From assembly GCA_001800675.1 (NCBI GenBank), contig MGVW01000035.1, positions 72,242 through 103,851 on the forward strand: a DNA stretch of 31,610 bases. The letters run 5' to 3'. Positions 22,759-29,698 of this stretch are shown one piece after another; position 1 is the stretch's first letter, and each line of letters opens with the position of its first letter. Position numbers and translations under genes: made by a program. The notes below the pieces were generated by a model. The model worked only from the letters and a program-made list of their open reading frames with translations. It did no database searches and had not been told where the DNA came from. Origin of the DNA: Euryarchaeota archaeon RBG_13_57_23. GTDB taxonomy: Archaea > Thermoplasmatota > Thermoplasmata > UBA10834.

Positions 22759-23049
22759 TCATTCCTCAGGAAGCGAGACTTCTATGAGGCCGTCCTCGAA
22801 TCTGATGACCTTGACCCTGACCTTGCTCGGAGGGTTCTCTATGCCCCTCGACCAGAGGAGCTCATTGAGACGGTAGTCGACCCAGACGTCCTTCTGCTCC
22901 TCCTCTTCGGCGCTCCTGCCCTTCTGGCCCATATGCTTACGAACGAACTCTTTGATCTCCTTGATTGCCCGAGGGGCTCTCTTTGTCTTCGGGACCCTTT
23001 TCGTTACCGTCAGCGGGATTGTGAAAACTCTCTCTAGTTCTTCGACCAT
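22759..23049 (-). CDS. rpl31e: Ribosomal protein L31e
   Basis: A 96-aa protein with the conserved RVFTIPLTVTKRVPKTKRAPRAI and IKEFVRKHM segments, and a DVWVDYRLNELLWSRGIENPPSKVRVKV stretch near the middle. L31e sits near the polypeptide exit tunnel of the large subunit. Unlike many relatives it carries an acidic insert (SAEEEEQKD). It lies 9 bp after rpl39e and 21 bp before eif6, both on the same strand. Confidence 0.96.
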   Translation of the reverse strand: MVEELERVFTIPLTVTKRVPKTKRAPRAIKEIKEFVRKHMGQKGRSAEEEEQKDVWVDYRLNELLWSRGIENPPSKVRVKVIRFEDGLIEVSLPEE

Positions 23050-23058
23050 AGTATGACC

Positions 23059-23214
23059 TCACACCTTCAGTTTCGTCCTTCTCCAGTTCCTTCTCTTCGG
23101 GTGCCTCAGGAAGTTCCTGTTGGTTCTTATCATGACCCACGCGGGAACGCGTCTGTTGCTCTTCGTCCTCGCCATGAGCCTGAGCTTCCTGGCGTGCGGT
23201 TTGTGCTTGGCCAT
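23059..23214 (-). CDS. rpl39e: Ribosomal protein L39e
   Basis: I translated this 51-aa gene by hand: MAKHKPHARKLRLMARTKSN, then RRVPAWVMIRTNRN and HPKRRNWRRTKLKV. It matches the L39e pattern of NRRVPxWV, a TNR motif and a C-terminal HPKRRxWRRxKLK block. L39e lines the peptide exit tunnel. It is very basic, as expected. It fills the gap between the PDCD5-like gene (stop at 23219) and rpl31e. Confidence 0.95.
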   Translation of the reverse strand: MAKHKPHARKLRLMARTKSNRRVPAWVMIRTNRNFLRHPKRRNWRRTKLKV

Positions 23215-23218
23215 CCGG

Positions 23219-23551
23219 TCATCTCCTCTCAATCTTGATCTCGCGCTTCTGCGGCATCACCTTGCGCAGGATCTGCCTGAGCGTGTAGTCGTCTATCTGC
23301 TGCGTTATCCTCCCAGCTTGGACCAGCATGATCAGCTGGTTCTCGACGCTCTCGACGATGTCCGGGCGGGTCATGCGGAGGTTCGCTAGTCGCTCCCTGG
23401 CCTCAGGCGTTAGCAGCTGACGCATCAGCATCTGCTTCTGGGCGTCAACCTGTTTTGCCTGCTCCCGGGCCACGGTCTCCTGTTGCGCCTGCAACTGGAG
23501 CTCCTGCAGCTTCCTCTGTCTGAGAACCTCGAGCTCATCCTCATCTGGCAT
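23219..23551 (-). CDS. DNA-binding protein of the PDCD5 family
   Basis: A 110-aa protein with a Gln/Glu-rich N-terminal helix (LRQRKLQELQLQAQQE), then the conserved core RQLLTPEARERLANLRMTRPD and VENQLIMLVQAGRI, and a closing helix before a basic tail KREIKIERR. It matches the archaeal PDCD5/TFAR19 proteins, which fold as a helical bundle and are described as DNA-binding in archaea; the true role is unclear. It lies 10 bp after rps19e and 4 bp before rpl39e. Confidence 0.95.
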   Translation of the reverse strand: MPDEDELEVLRQRKLQELQLQAQQETVAREQAKQVDAQKQMLMRQLLTPEARERLANLRMTRPDIVESVENQLIMLVQAGRITQQIDDYTLRQILRKVMPQKREIKIERR

Positions 23552-23561
23552 TTCCGTTCAC

Positions 23562-24017
23562 TCAGACGTACTTGGTCAGCTCAGGGTTCTGCGCCGCCAT
23601 GTCCTTCAGTATCTGCGTGGACAGATTGTCTATCATCTTCCTCGCCTTTGGCGTGACTACCCTGCCGCCATCTTTCTGTTTCTGGACCAGCTGGCTCTTC
23701 TCCAGCTGCTGGACAGTGACCCTTGAGATAGACCGCGAACCGCGCACTGCCCTGTTCGGCTTTGAGCCGCGGTCTGCCTTTCCCCCGAACTTCGCCGCGA
23801 GCCTGGTGGTCCCTATCGGACCTTCGACGTATATCTTCCTCAGGACAGCGGCCATTCTCGTGTGCCACCAGTCGATGTTGACGGGGCTCTTCTCCCTGTG
23901 CCTGCCGGTCTTCACATAGGCCGCCCAATCGGGGGCTTTGATCGTCTCCATGTTCTTGAGCTCTGCCGCTATCTTCGGTATGAGCTTGTCTGCGGGCACA
24001 TCAAACGCTGTAGCCAT
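23562..24017 (-). CDS. rps19e: Ribosomal protein S19e
   Basis: A 151-aa protein starting MATAFDVPADKLIPKIAAELK. It contains the family's APDWAAYVKTGRHREKSP, the WWHTRMAAVLRKIYVEGPIGTTRLAAKFGGK core and RGSRSISRVTVQQLEKSQLVQK. S19e is a small-subunit protein needed for 16S maturation in eukaryote-like ribosomes. The ATG at 24017 is favoured because GAGGA lies about 6 nt upstream; another ATG at 24023 overlaps that site. An open frame continues upstream to 24254 but is only chance. It is the first gene of a five-gene unit. Confidence 0.95.
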   Translation of the reverse strand: MATAFDVPADKLIPKIAAELKNMETIKAPDWAAYVKTGRHREKSPVNIDWWHTRMAAVLRKIYVEGPIGTTRLAAKFGGKADRGSKPNRAVRGSRSISRVTVQQLEKSQLVQKQKDGGRVVTPKARKMIDNLSTQILKDMAAQNPELTKYV

Positions 24018-24062
24018 CTGCATTCCTCGGCGAAATGAGACCTTTCCATATGCTGGAATGGT

Positions 24063-24078
24063 GCCACCAGAGGGTGGC
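24063..24078 (-). promoter_or_regulatory. Leader hairpin of the rps19e operon
   Basis: GCCACC (24063-24068) and GGTGGC (24073-24078) pair perfectly over a four-base loop, in the untranslated leader between the TATA box and rps19e. Ribosomal operons are often controlled by a product binding its leader, so this could be such a site. It could equally be chance. Confidence 0.4.
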
Positions 24079-24100
24079 AAACCGCGGATAAGTTGGTGCT

Positions 24101-24112
24101 CATATTTAAATG
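24101..24112 (-). promoter_or_regulatory. TATA box of the rps19e operon
   Basis: The minus strand reads CATTTAAATATG. Transcription would start near 24080, leaving a leader of about 60 nt that contains the perfect hairpin at 24063-24078 and the GAGGA ribosome-binding site. Confidence 0.6.
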
Positions 24113-24223
24113 CTTCCTGGTTAAGTGATGTGCCAGGCACCACGCCAGCATGTCCCTTTCCGCGCCTCTGGACGACCCTGAAAAGGCAAAGGGTTTTTGA
24201 CAGGACAGCGCCTTGCCGCACCG

Positions 24224-24811
24224 ATGAACATCGTCGTAGGCATCTCAGGCGCATCAGGCATAGTCTACGGCGTGCGCCTGCTTGAGAACATGCCCTCGAA
24301 GCGAACCGTCATACTCTCCGAAGAGGCTGAGAAGATCGCCCGGGTCGAGCTGGGGATGACAAGGGCGAGCATCCACAAGCTTGCTGACGCGCACTACGAC
24401 AATGACGACTTGTTCTCGCCGCTCTCGTCTGGATCGGTCAGGTTCGACTCCATGGTGATAGCTCCCTGTAGCACGTCTACGATGTCCAAGATAGCGTGTG
24501 GCATAGCTGACAATTTGATGACCAGGATCGCCTCAGTCGCGTTGAAGGAACGGAGGAGACTGGTATTGGTCATCAGGGAGACACCACTCTCCTACATACA
24601 CCTTCAGAACATGGAGAGGCTGGCAGCTGCGGGCGCAACCATCATGCCCGCCAGTCCGGCCTTCTACCCCAAGCCCGAAAGCGTCGATGAGATGGTTGAC
24701 TTCGTAGTAGGACGCGTGCTGGACGAGCTTGGAATCGACAACGACCTCTACCGACGGTGGTCCGGGAAACGACCTACTGGAAATCGTGGGTCTCGTCGAA
24801 CTGCTCGCTGA
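24224..24811 (+). CDS. ubiX: Flavin prenyltransferase UbiX
   Basis: A 195-aa flavoprotein-fold enzyme starting MNIVVGISGASGIVYGVRLLE, the phosphate- and FMN-binding loop of UbiX. Other family parts are the SGSVRFDSMVIAPCSTSTMSKIACGIADNL segment, LVLVIRETPLSYIHLQNMERL and MPASPAFYPKPESVDEMVDFVV. It joins dimethylallyl phosphate to FMN to make the prenylated flavin used by UbiD decarboxylases. No ubiD gene is in the window. The ATG at 24224 is the natural start; the frame is open a further 27 bases upstream. The last residues overlap the end of the convergent DUF835 gene by 38 bp, and the C-terminal tail (RPTGNRGSRRTAR) is probably not conserved. Confidence 0.93.
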   Translation: MNIVVGISGASGIVYGVRLLENMPSKRTVILSEEAEKIARVELGMTRASIHKLADAHYDNDDLFSPLSSGSVRFDSMVIAPCSTSTMSKIACGIADNLMTRIASVALKERRRLVLVIRETPLSYIHLQNMERLAAAGATIMPASPAFYPKPESVDEMVDFVVGRVLDELGIDNDLYRRWSGKRPTGNRGSRRTAR

Positions 24812-26597
24812 TCGCCTTGAACTGCGATTCTGTGAGCTTCTTCTTGTCCACGGACAGTATTATAGTGGACCTGTGCGTCGAGGCCAAGTCGTTGATCTTC
24901 TTGATGAAGTTCAAGACCTTCTCGAATCCGTTGAACTCTATGAGAGTGTCCACACCCTCGATCATGACCCCCGCGCCTTTCGTGGTCATCAGGAACGTCG
25001 ATACGATCTCCATCGGATCCCCATCGAGGTCCTTTGGGTTCACGTTGTCGATGTCGGTCGTCGAATCGGAGAACCACTTGATCTCGACAGATTCCATGTC
25101 AAAGTCCGAGCGCACCTTGCCCGGGAATTGAGTCGTAAGGCACATCGCCTGTCTGTCGGTCTTTCCCAGGGCCCTGATCATCGTGAATGCGTTGTGCGGA
25201 TCCTCGTCCACAATCAGGTAGTTCTTGCCCGGGACGACCTGCTCCTGGAACGCCCCGCACTTCGTGCACTGTATGCTGTAGCCGTCTTCATTGCCCGAGT
25301 ACAGGAACGACTCGCCACAGGCCTTGCACTCGATGGAGCGTGTGAGCTGGGGGAAAAGCACCGCGCCGCACATGGGGCAAGTCTGGGCCCTCTCGGCGCA
25401 CTTCACGTGCATGGTCGCGCCACAGCTGCACTGGAATATGTCCAGGGTCTCCTCGATGGGCATGTAGCATGACTTGCAGAGCCACTCGCCCTCCTTGGCC
25501 TCTGGTTCCAGCATCGCCTGCTTGATCTCGATGCTCGACTCGTCCGGTATGTTGAGCGCAGCCCTTCCGTACATGATCTTGGAGAAGAAGTGCTCGGCGA
25601 TGACAGCAAGCGGCAGAACCACGTACAGATATCCTGCGAAGATGTAGGTGTTAGGCGACGAGAATGCGAACAGGAACGGCAGAACATAGAGCACGACGCA
25701 GACTGCAGCAAGCGCGATAGCTGATACCCAAACGACGATCAGAGGCTTCGCGTATTTCCTGAACTTCTTCGGGTGGAGTTTCTCGAACTTGTCGAAATCC
25801 CTGCTCGGGGTCCTGAGTATCAAGAGCAGACATATCAGCAGCGCCACGAAGGCTATCTGCTGGTTGTCCATGATCGAGAAGACCCTGTATGTGACCTTGT
25901 CCGAGATCGGATCGAGGGCGTTCGCGTCCCCGCTGAAAGAATACCACATTATGTCTCCCATGGGAGTCCTGATGGCGCTCATATCGCCCTCTTCCAGGTG
26001 CGGACTCGAGAAGCTGCCTACGACGAACGCGGAAACCCTCAGGTCGATCGTGCACCAGCCGTCATGCCTGTACCCCGTTGCGGCCGCAACAGATACGCTC
26101 AGGGCTTCGTACAATCCCTCTCCAGCCTCTACCTCTCTGCTACTCATGGATCCTGAGCCCTCGAAGGACAGTGTGAACGAAATCGGGTCGGTTGCCGAGA
26201 ACTCCGAATCGACGAGCCCCGAAGTGTGGTCGAGGACATACGCATTCGACTTCTCCGAGAAGTTGGTAGTCGAATCGACGCTGAAGCCCCAAACTATCTT
26301 GCCCAACATCTGGCTGCATACTGCCTCCAGGAAGCTTCTGACCTCCTCGACCCCCATCCACTGGTCCCCGCTATCATCGAACATGTCGAAAGTGGCCTCG
26401 CGGACGTAGCCGGCCGTGTCGCCCGAGTAGGTAACCGTCACCGTGGCGGAGCCATCAAGTGAGGTGAGCCCTGAGATCAGTATCCTGCCCTCTATCGCCA
26501 TCTCGTTACCCAGTCCTTGGGAGCTTGCAGGGGCGCTAGCGATGAGCAGCAACGTTACCGACATAACCGCCGAAATGAGAGCAGAGATTGACCTCAT
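24774..26597 (-). CDS. Membrane protein with RING-variant-like zinc domain and C-terminal DUF835
   Basis: A 607-aa protein. Residues 1-27 look like a signal peptide and are followed by an extracytoplasmic domain to about 245. Hydrophobic helices span about 248-262, 286-308 and 318-336. Next comes a C4HC3 zinc pattern: C374, C377, C390, C392, H397, C400, C407, C410, with spacings 2-12-1-4-2-6-2, the ligand order of RING-variant (RING-CH) domains. A four-cysteine ribbon follows (C424/C427, C444/C447). The C-terminus from about 458 (NYLIVDEDPHNAF, GVMIEGVDTLIEFNGFEKVLNF) matches DUF835, an archaeal domain related to signalling proteins. It lies 33 bp after the MMPL transporter gene. Its function is unknown; E3-ligase activity must not be assumed from the ligand pattern. 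Confidence 0.8.
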   Translation of the reverse strand: MRSISALISAVMSVTLLLIASAPASSQGLGNEMAIEGRILISGLTSLDGSATVTVTYSGDTAGYVREATFDMFDDSGDQWMGVEEVRSFLEAVCSQMLGKIVWGFSVDSTTNFSEKSNAYVLDHTSGLVDSEFSATDPISFTLSFEGSGSMSSREVEAGEGLYEALSVSVAAATGYRHDGWCTIDLRVSAFVVGSFSSPHLEEGDMSAIRTPMGDIMWYSFSGDANALDPISDKVTYRVFSIMDNQQIAFVALLICLLLILRTPSRDFDKFEKLHPKKFRKYAKPLIVVWVSAIALAAVCVVLYVLPFLFAFSSPNTYIFAGYLYVVLPLAVIAEHFFSKIMYGRAALNIPDESSIEIKQAMLEPEAKEGEWLCKSCYMPIEETLDIFQCSCGATMHVKCAERAQTCPMCGAVLFPQLTRSIECKACGESFLYSGNEDGYSIQCTKCGAFQEQVVPGKNYLIVDEDPHNAFTMIRALGKTDRQAMCLTTQFPGKVRSDFDMESVEIKWFSDSTTDIDNVNPKDLDGDPMEIVSTFLMTTKGAGVMIEGVDTLIEFNGFEKVLNFIKKINDLASTHRSTIILSVDKKKLTESQFKAISEQFDETHDFQ

Positions 26598-26630
26598 GAT
26601 ACCAGGCGATGATATCAGGACAGCCGAGTC

Positions 26631-29591
26631 TTAATGCTTTCGAGCCTTTTCTCCGCGCCTGACACGTTGTAGCCGTCCAGGGGCGTACCAGTTCCACTTC
26701 TCAAGCATCATCATGATGGCGGGGACTAGGTAGATCCTGATTATCATGGCGTCCAACAGTATGGAGAATGACAGGGCGAACCCGAACTCGCGCAGTAGCG
26801 CAGTGCTCGAGAGCATCATGGTGCCGAACGCGCCGGCCATCACGAGCCCGCACGCAGTGATTATCCCGCCAGTCCTCTCAACGGCCGTCTGTATCGCCTG
26901 TTCGTCAGTCTTACCCTTCAGGACCTCCTCCCTGATCCTCGTGGTCAGGAAGATGTCGTAGTCCATGCCCAGTCCCATGGCGATCACGAACAGTATGAGA
27001 GGTATCATCCAGAGCACTGGCACTCCGTCGATGTACTGGAACACTATCATGGTCACCGCGATGGTCCATATGACGTTCATCAGGACCGTCATCACCAACC
27101 TGACCGGTATCAGAAGTGACCCCAGCACAAACATGAGAACGAGGAAGATGCCTATGATCACGATTACCCTCATCGTGAAGAAGTCGTCGGCCACGCTCAT
27201 CGAGACATCGGACATGCTCGCGGTCGAGCCGCCTACAAGCACTTCGGTTCCGGTCGGGAAGATGCCGTTGTTGTCGCTCGCCTCACGGATGAGGTCGATC
27301 GTGTGTATTGAGTGAGTTGTGAACGGCTGGTCCTGGAGCACAACCGTCAGCATGATCGTCCTGTTGTTGCTCCCGAAGGTGTTCTCTATCGCCAATTGAT
27401 ATGTAGCCAGCTCGTCCTGACTCATATTCTCGAGATAGGACTCATTCACCGGCGAACCGAACGGCCGAGTTGGGCCTGAGACGCTCCTGACGTTGTCTAT
27501 GGCGTCGACTCGCTGACAGTAGGTTTCGAGCTCCGCCGCAGCTTCCGGGGTCAATGAGCCGTTCACTATGATTTCATCCTCGTACTGGACGACGATGTAT
27601 GTGGGCAGAATCTTTCCCGAACCGAAGCCGGCGCCTAATGCGTCGATACCCTTCTTGCTCTCTGCGTTCGGCAGCCCTGCGATGAAATCATAGCTCGACT
27701 CGACAGAAAGGAAGATGTAGACCGCCGGGACGGATATGAGGAGCGCCGCGAGGACTATCGCCTTGCGCTTGCTGAGCGCGAACCTCGCGCTTCTCCTGAA
27801 GTAACCACCTCCAGCTGCCTCCTTCTTGTTGTGGAGTGCGGTCGCCTGCTCGATCGTGTGCGGCCAGAACACCTTGTCGCCTATGAGCATCAGCAGAGAT
27901 GGCAGCATCGTCAGAGCGAACAGCAAGGCCATGCCCACCGCGACGACGAGCGCCATGCCCATCGACTGGATCAACGTGTAGCTGGCAATCATCAGTGCCC
28001 CGAATCCGATCATCACCGTGGCGCCGCTGGTCGTGATGCTTTCGCCCGCCCACATCAAGCTCGTGCTCATGGCCTCCTCCTTCGACCGACCAGCGACCCG
28101 TTCCTCACGGTACCGTGACATGATGAATATGCAGTAGTCAGTTCCTGCTCCCATCATGACCGTCAGGACGATGGTCATGACGCTGTAGTGGATGCTCATC
28201 ACGTGGCTTCCAAGAAGATAGATGAACGCGGTGCTGAGCAGGTACGCCATGCCCACGGTCATCAGTGGGATCCAAGGGGAGACTGCCGACCTGAAGTAGA
28301 GGCCGACGAGCAGGATGATGAGGACTATAGTCGCGGGCTCAATCCTGCCGGTGTCCTCTTCGACGGCGTCCATAATGTCGACGTTGAGAGCCGGATCCCC
28401 GGACACAAAGACCTCGGTGGTGCTTCCAAGGACAGGGTCCTGAAGCAGCTGCGTTCTCTGCAGGACCAGAGTCCGCAGGACGCGGACGTCGTCCTCAGCC
28501 TCTTCCGAAGAGCTGTTAACTGAAAGCGAAATCACCATGAGCATCGTGTTGTTCTCGGGGCCTGTTTCTGGTCTCACATTCACATATGGTTCCACCAGGA
28601 AGCTCGGCACCCCTGGCAGTTCATCGAACTCAGTAGAAGGATCGAACACGATCTGGTAGGCCATAGAGGCGGCCTCCGCCATGCTCGGGTTCGGTCCTAG
28701 GGCCCAGACAGAGTGCAAGAAGGTGGGGTCGAGACCGCCTTGCTGAGCGACCATGCCGATTGCGAAGAGGGTGACATTCTCGTTGTACCAAACGCCGCCG
28801 ACCTGTGCATAAGCACCGTTGTACGCGACAAGGCCGAGACCCTGGTTGAGCGCGACAAAGAACAGGCCAGTCTCTCCCATCGGCGCGAAGTATGAAATTG
28901 CGGCTGCGTCCACAATCGGCTGCAGCTCAGAGAAATTGGAGGCAAAAGGCTTCGTTGGAAGCCAGAAGTCGTAGAACGCGTTCGCATAGCCCATCGTAAG
29001 CGCCACGGTCGGCCCGTCCGCTCCTGATGCCAGAGTGGCATTCTCTATGTCGGATATGACCATGAGCCGGATCTCGTCGTCGCTCAACATGCCCCCCGTG
29101 GCGTAGATGTAAGACCAGTGAGCGTATGCGATGGAAGTCGGAGTCAGGTAAAGAAGTGAGGCCGACTGATTCGCCTGATCGTAGAGCGAGAACAACGCCG
29201 GGGCTGTCTGGTACCCGATTTGAGCATAGTATTGGTAAATGCTGTCCCACATGTAGTTGACACTCAGGACTCCGCGCATACCCCCATCGGTTGCGATGGC
29301 GTCTGCCATGTCCAGTGTGAAATCTCTGACATGGTTCCCAAGGATGTTGGACTGGTCGCTCTTCATGACTATCATGATTGTGCTCGGAGCAACTTCTCCC
29401 GCGAAGTTCGCGTCTATCAGTTCCTGGGCCTCCATTGCCTCGAGGTTATCCAGACCAGTCTCGGTTTCGCTGTAGACCACGACCTCGTTGATCTTGAATA
29501 TCAATGGGAATGTGTAGAAGAGCACCACGATCCAGACAGCGATGACTAGCTGGTAGTGCTTGACAATGAATTTCGCAAGGCGTGCGTACAT
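26631..29591 (-). CDS. MMPL/RND family transporter
   Basis: A 986-aa exporter of the RND superfamily with the two-fold MMPL plan: TM1 (about residues 13-33), a large external loop, a TM cluster with VMMGAGTDYCIFIMSRYREE, then TM7, a second external loop and a TM cluster with MGLGMDYDIFLTTRIREE. The Asp-Tyr pair in each half (GxGxDY) matches the proton-relay residues known from MmpL3. Such pumps use the proton gradient to move lipids or other hydrophobic molecules, or act as membrane-associated helpers; the cargo here is unknown. GGTGATC precedes the ATG, and a GCATATAC element near 29660 on the minus strand may be the TATA box. The RING-like DUF835 gene follows 33 bp later. Confidence 0.94.
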   Translation of the reverse strand: MYARLAKFIVKHYQLVIAVWIVVLFYTFPLIFKINEVVVYSETETGLDNLEAMEAQELIDANFAGEVAPSTIMIVMKSDQSNILGNHVRDFTLDMADAIATDGGMRGVLSVNYMWDSIYQYYAQIGYQTAPALFSLYDQANQSASLLYLTPTSIAYAHWSYIYATGGMLSDDEIRLMVISDIENATLASGADGPTVALTMGYANAFYDFWLPTKPFASNFSELQPIVDAAAISYFAPMGETGLFFVALNQGLGLVAYNGAYAQVGGVWYNENVTLFAIGMVAQQGGLDPTFLHSVWALGPNPSMAEAASMAYQIVFDPSTEFDELPGVPSFLVEPYVNVRPETGPENNTMLMVISLSVNSSSEEAEDDVRVLRTLVLQRTQLLQDPVLGSTTEVFVSGDPALNVDIMDAVEEDTGRIEPATIVLIILLVGLYFRSAVSPWIPLMTVGMAYLLSTAFIYLLGSHVMSIHYSVMTIVLTVMMGAGTDYCIFIMSRYREERVAGRSKEEAMSTSLMWAGESITTSGATVMIGFGALMIASYTLIQSMGMALVVAVGMALLFALTMLPSLLMLIGDKVFWPHTIEQATALHNKKEAAGGGYFRRSARFALSKRKAIVLAALLISVPAVYIFLSVESSYDFIAGLPNAESKKGIDALGAGFGSGKILPTYIVVQYEDEIIVNGSLTPEAAAELETYCQRVDAIDNVRSVSGPTRPFGSPVNESYLENMSQDELATYQLAIENTFGSNNRTIMLTVVLQDQPFTTHSIHTIDLIREASDNNGIFPTGTEVLVGGSTASMSDVSMSVADDFFTMRVIVIIGIFLVLMFVLGSLLIPVRLVMTVLMNVIWTIAVTMIVFQYIDGVPVLWMIPLILFVIAMGLGMDYDIFLTTRIREEVLKGKTDEQAIQTAVERTGGIITACGLVMAGAFGTMMLSSTALLREFGFALSFSILLDAMIIRIYLVPAIMMMLEKWNWYAPGRLQRVRRGEKARKH

Positions 29592-29698
29592 CCGAGATCA
29601 CCGTGTGCCGGAACAATGCTGTGGTATCGAGGGTATCTCCCCGAAGTTCCTTGGCTGGTATATGCCTTTCTGTGTGAATTCAGCAGAGTATAGCGGTG

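Noticed and set aside
24018..24254. N-terminal extension of rps19e to 24254
   Set aside because: It would cross the TATA box, the leader hairpin and the start of the divergent ubiX gene; the ATG at 24017 has a ribosome-binding site and the family's N-terminus.
24729..25472. 247-codon plus-strand ORF opposite the DUF835 gene
   Set aside because: It overlaps ubiX and the well-supported DUF835 protein and lacks any recognisable domain.
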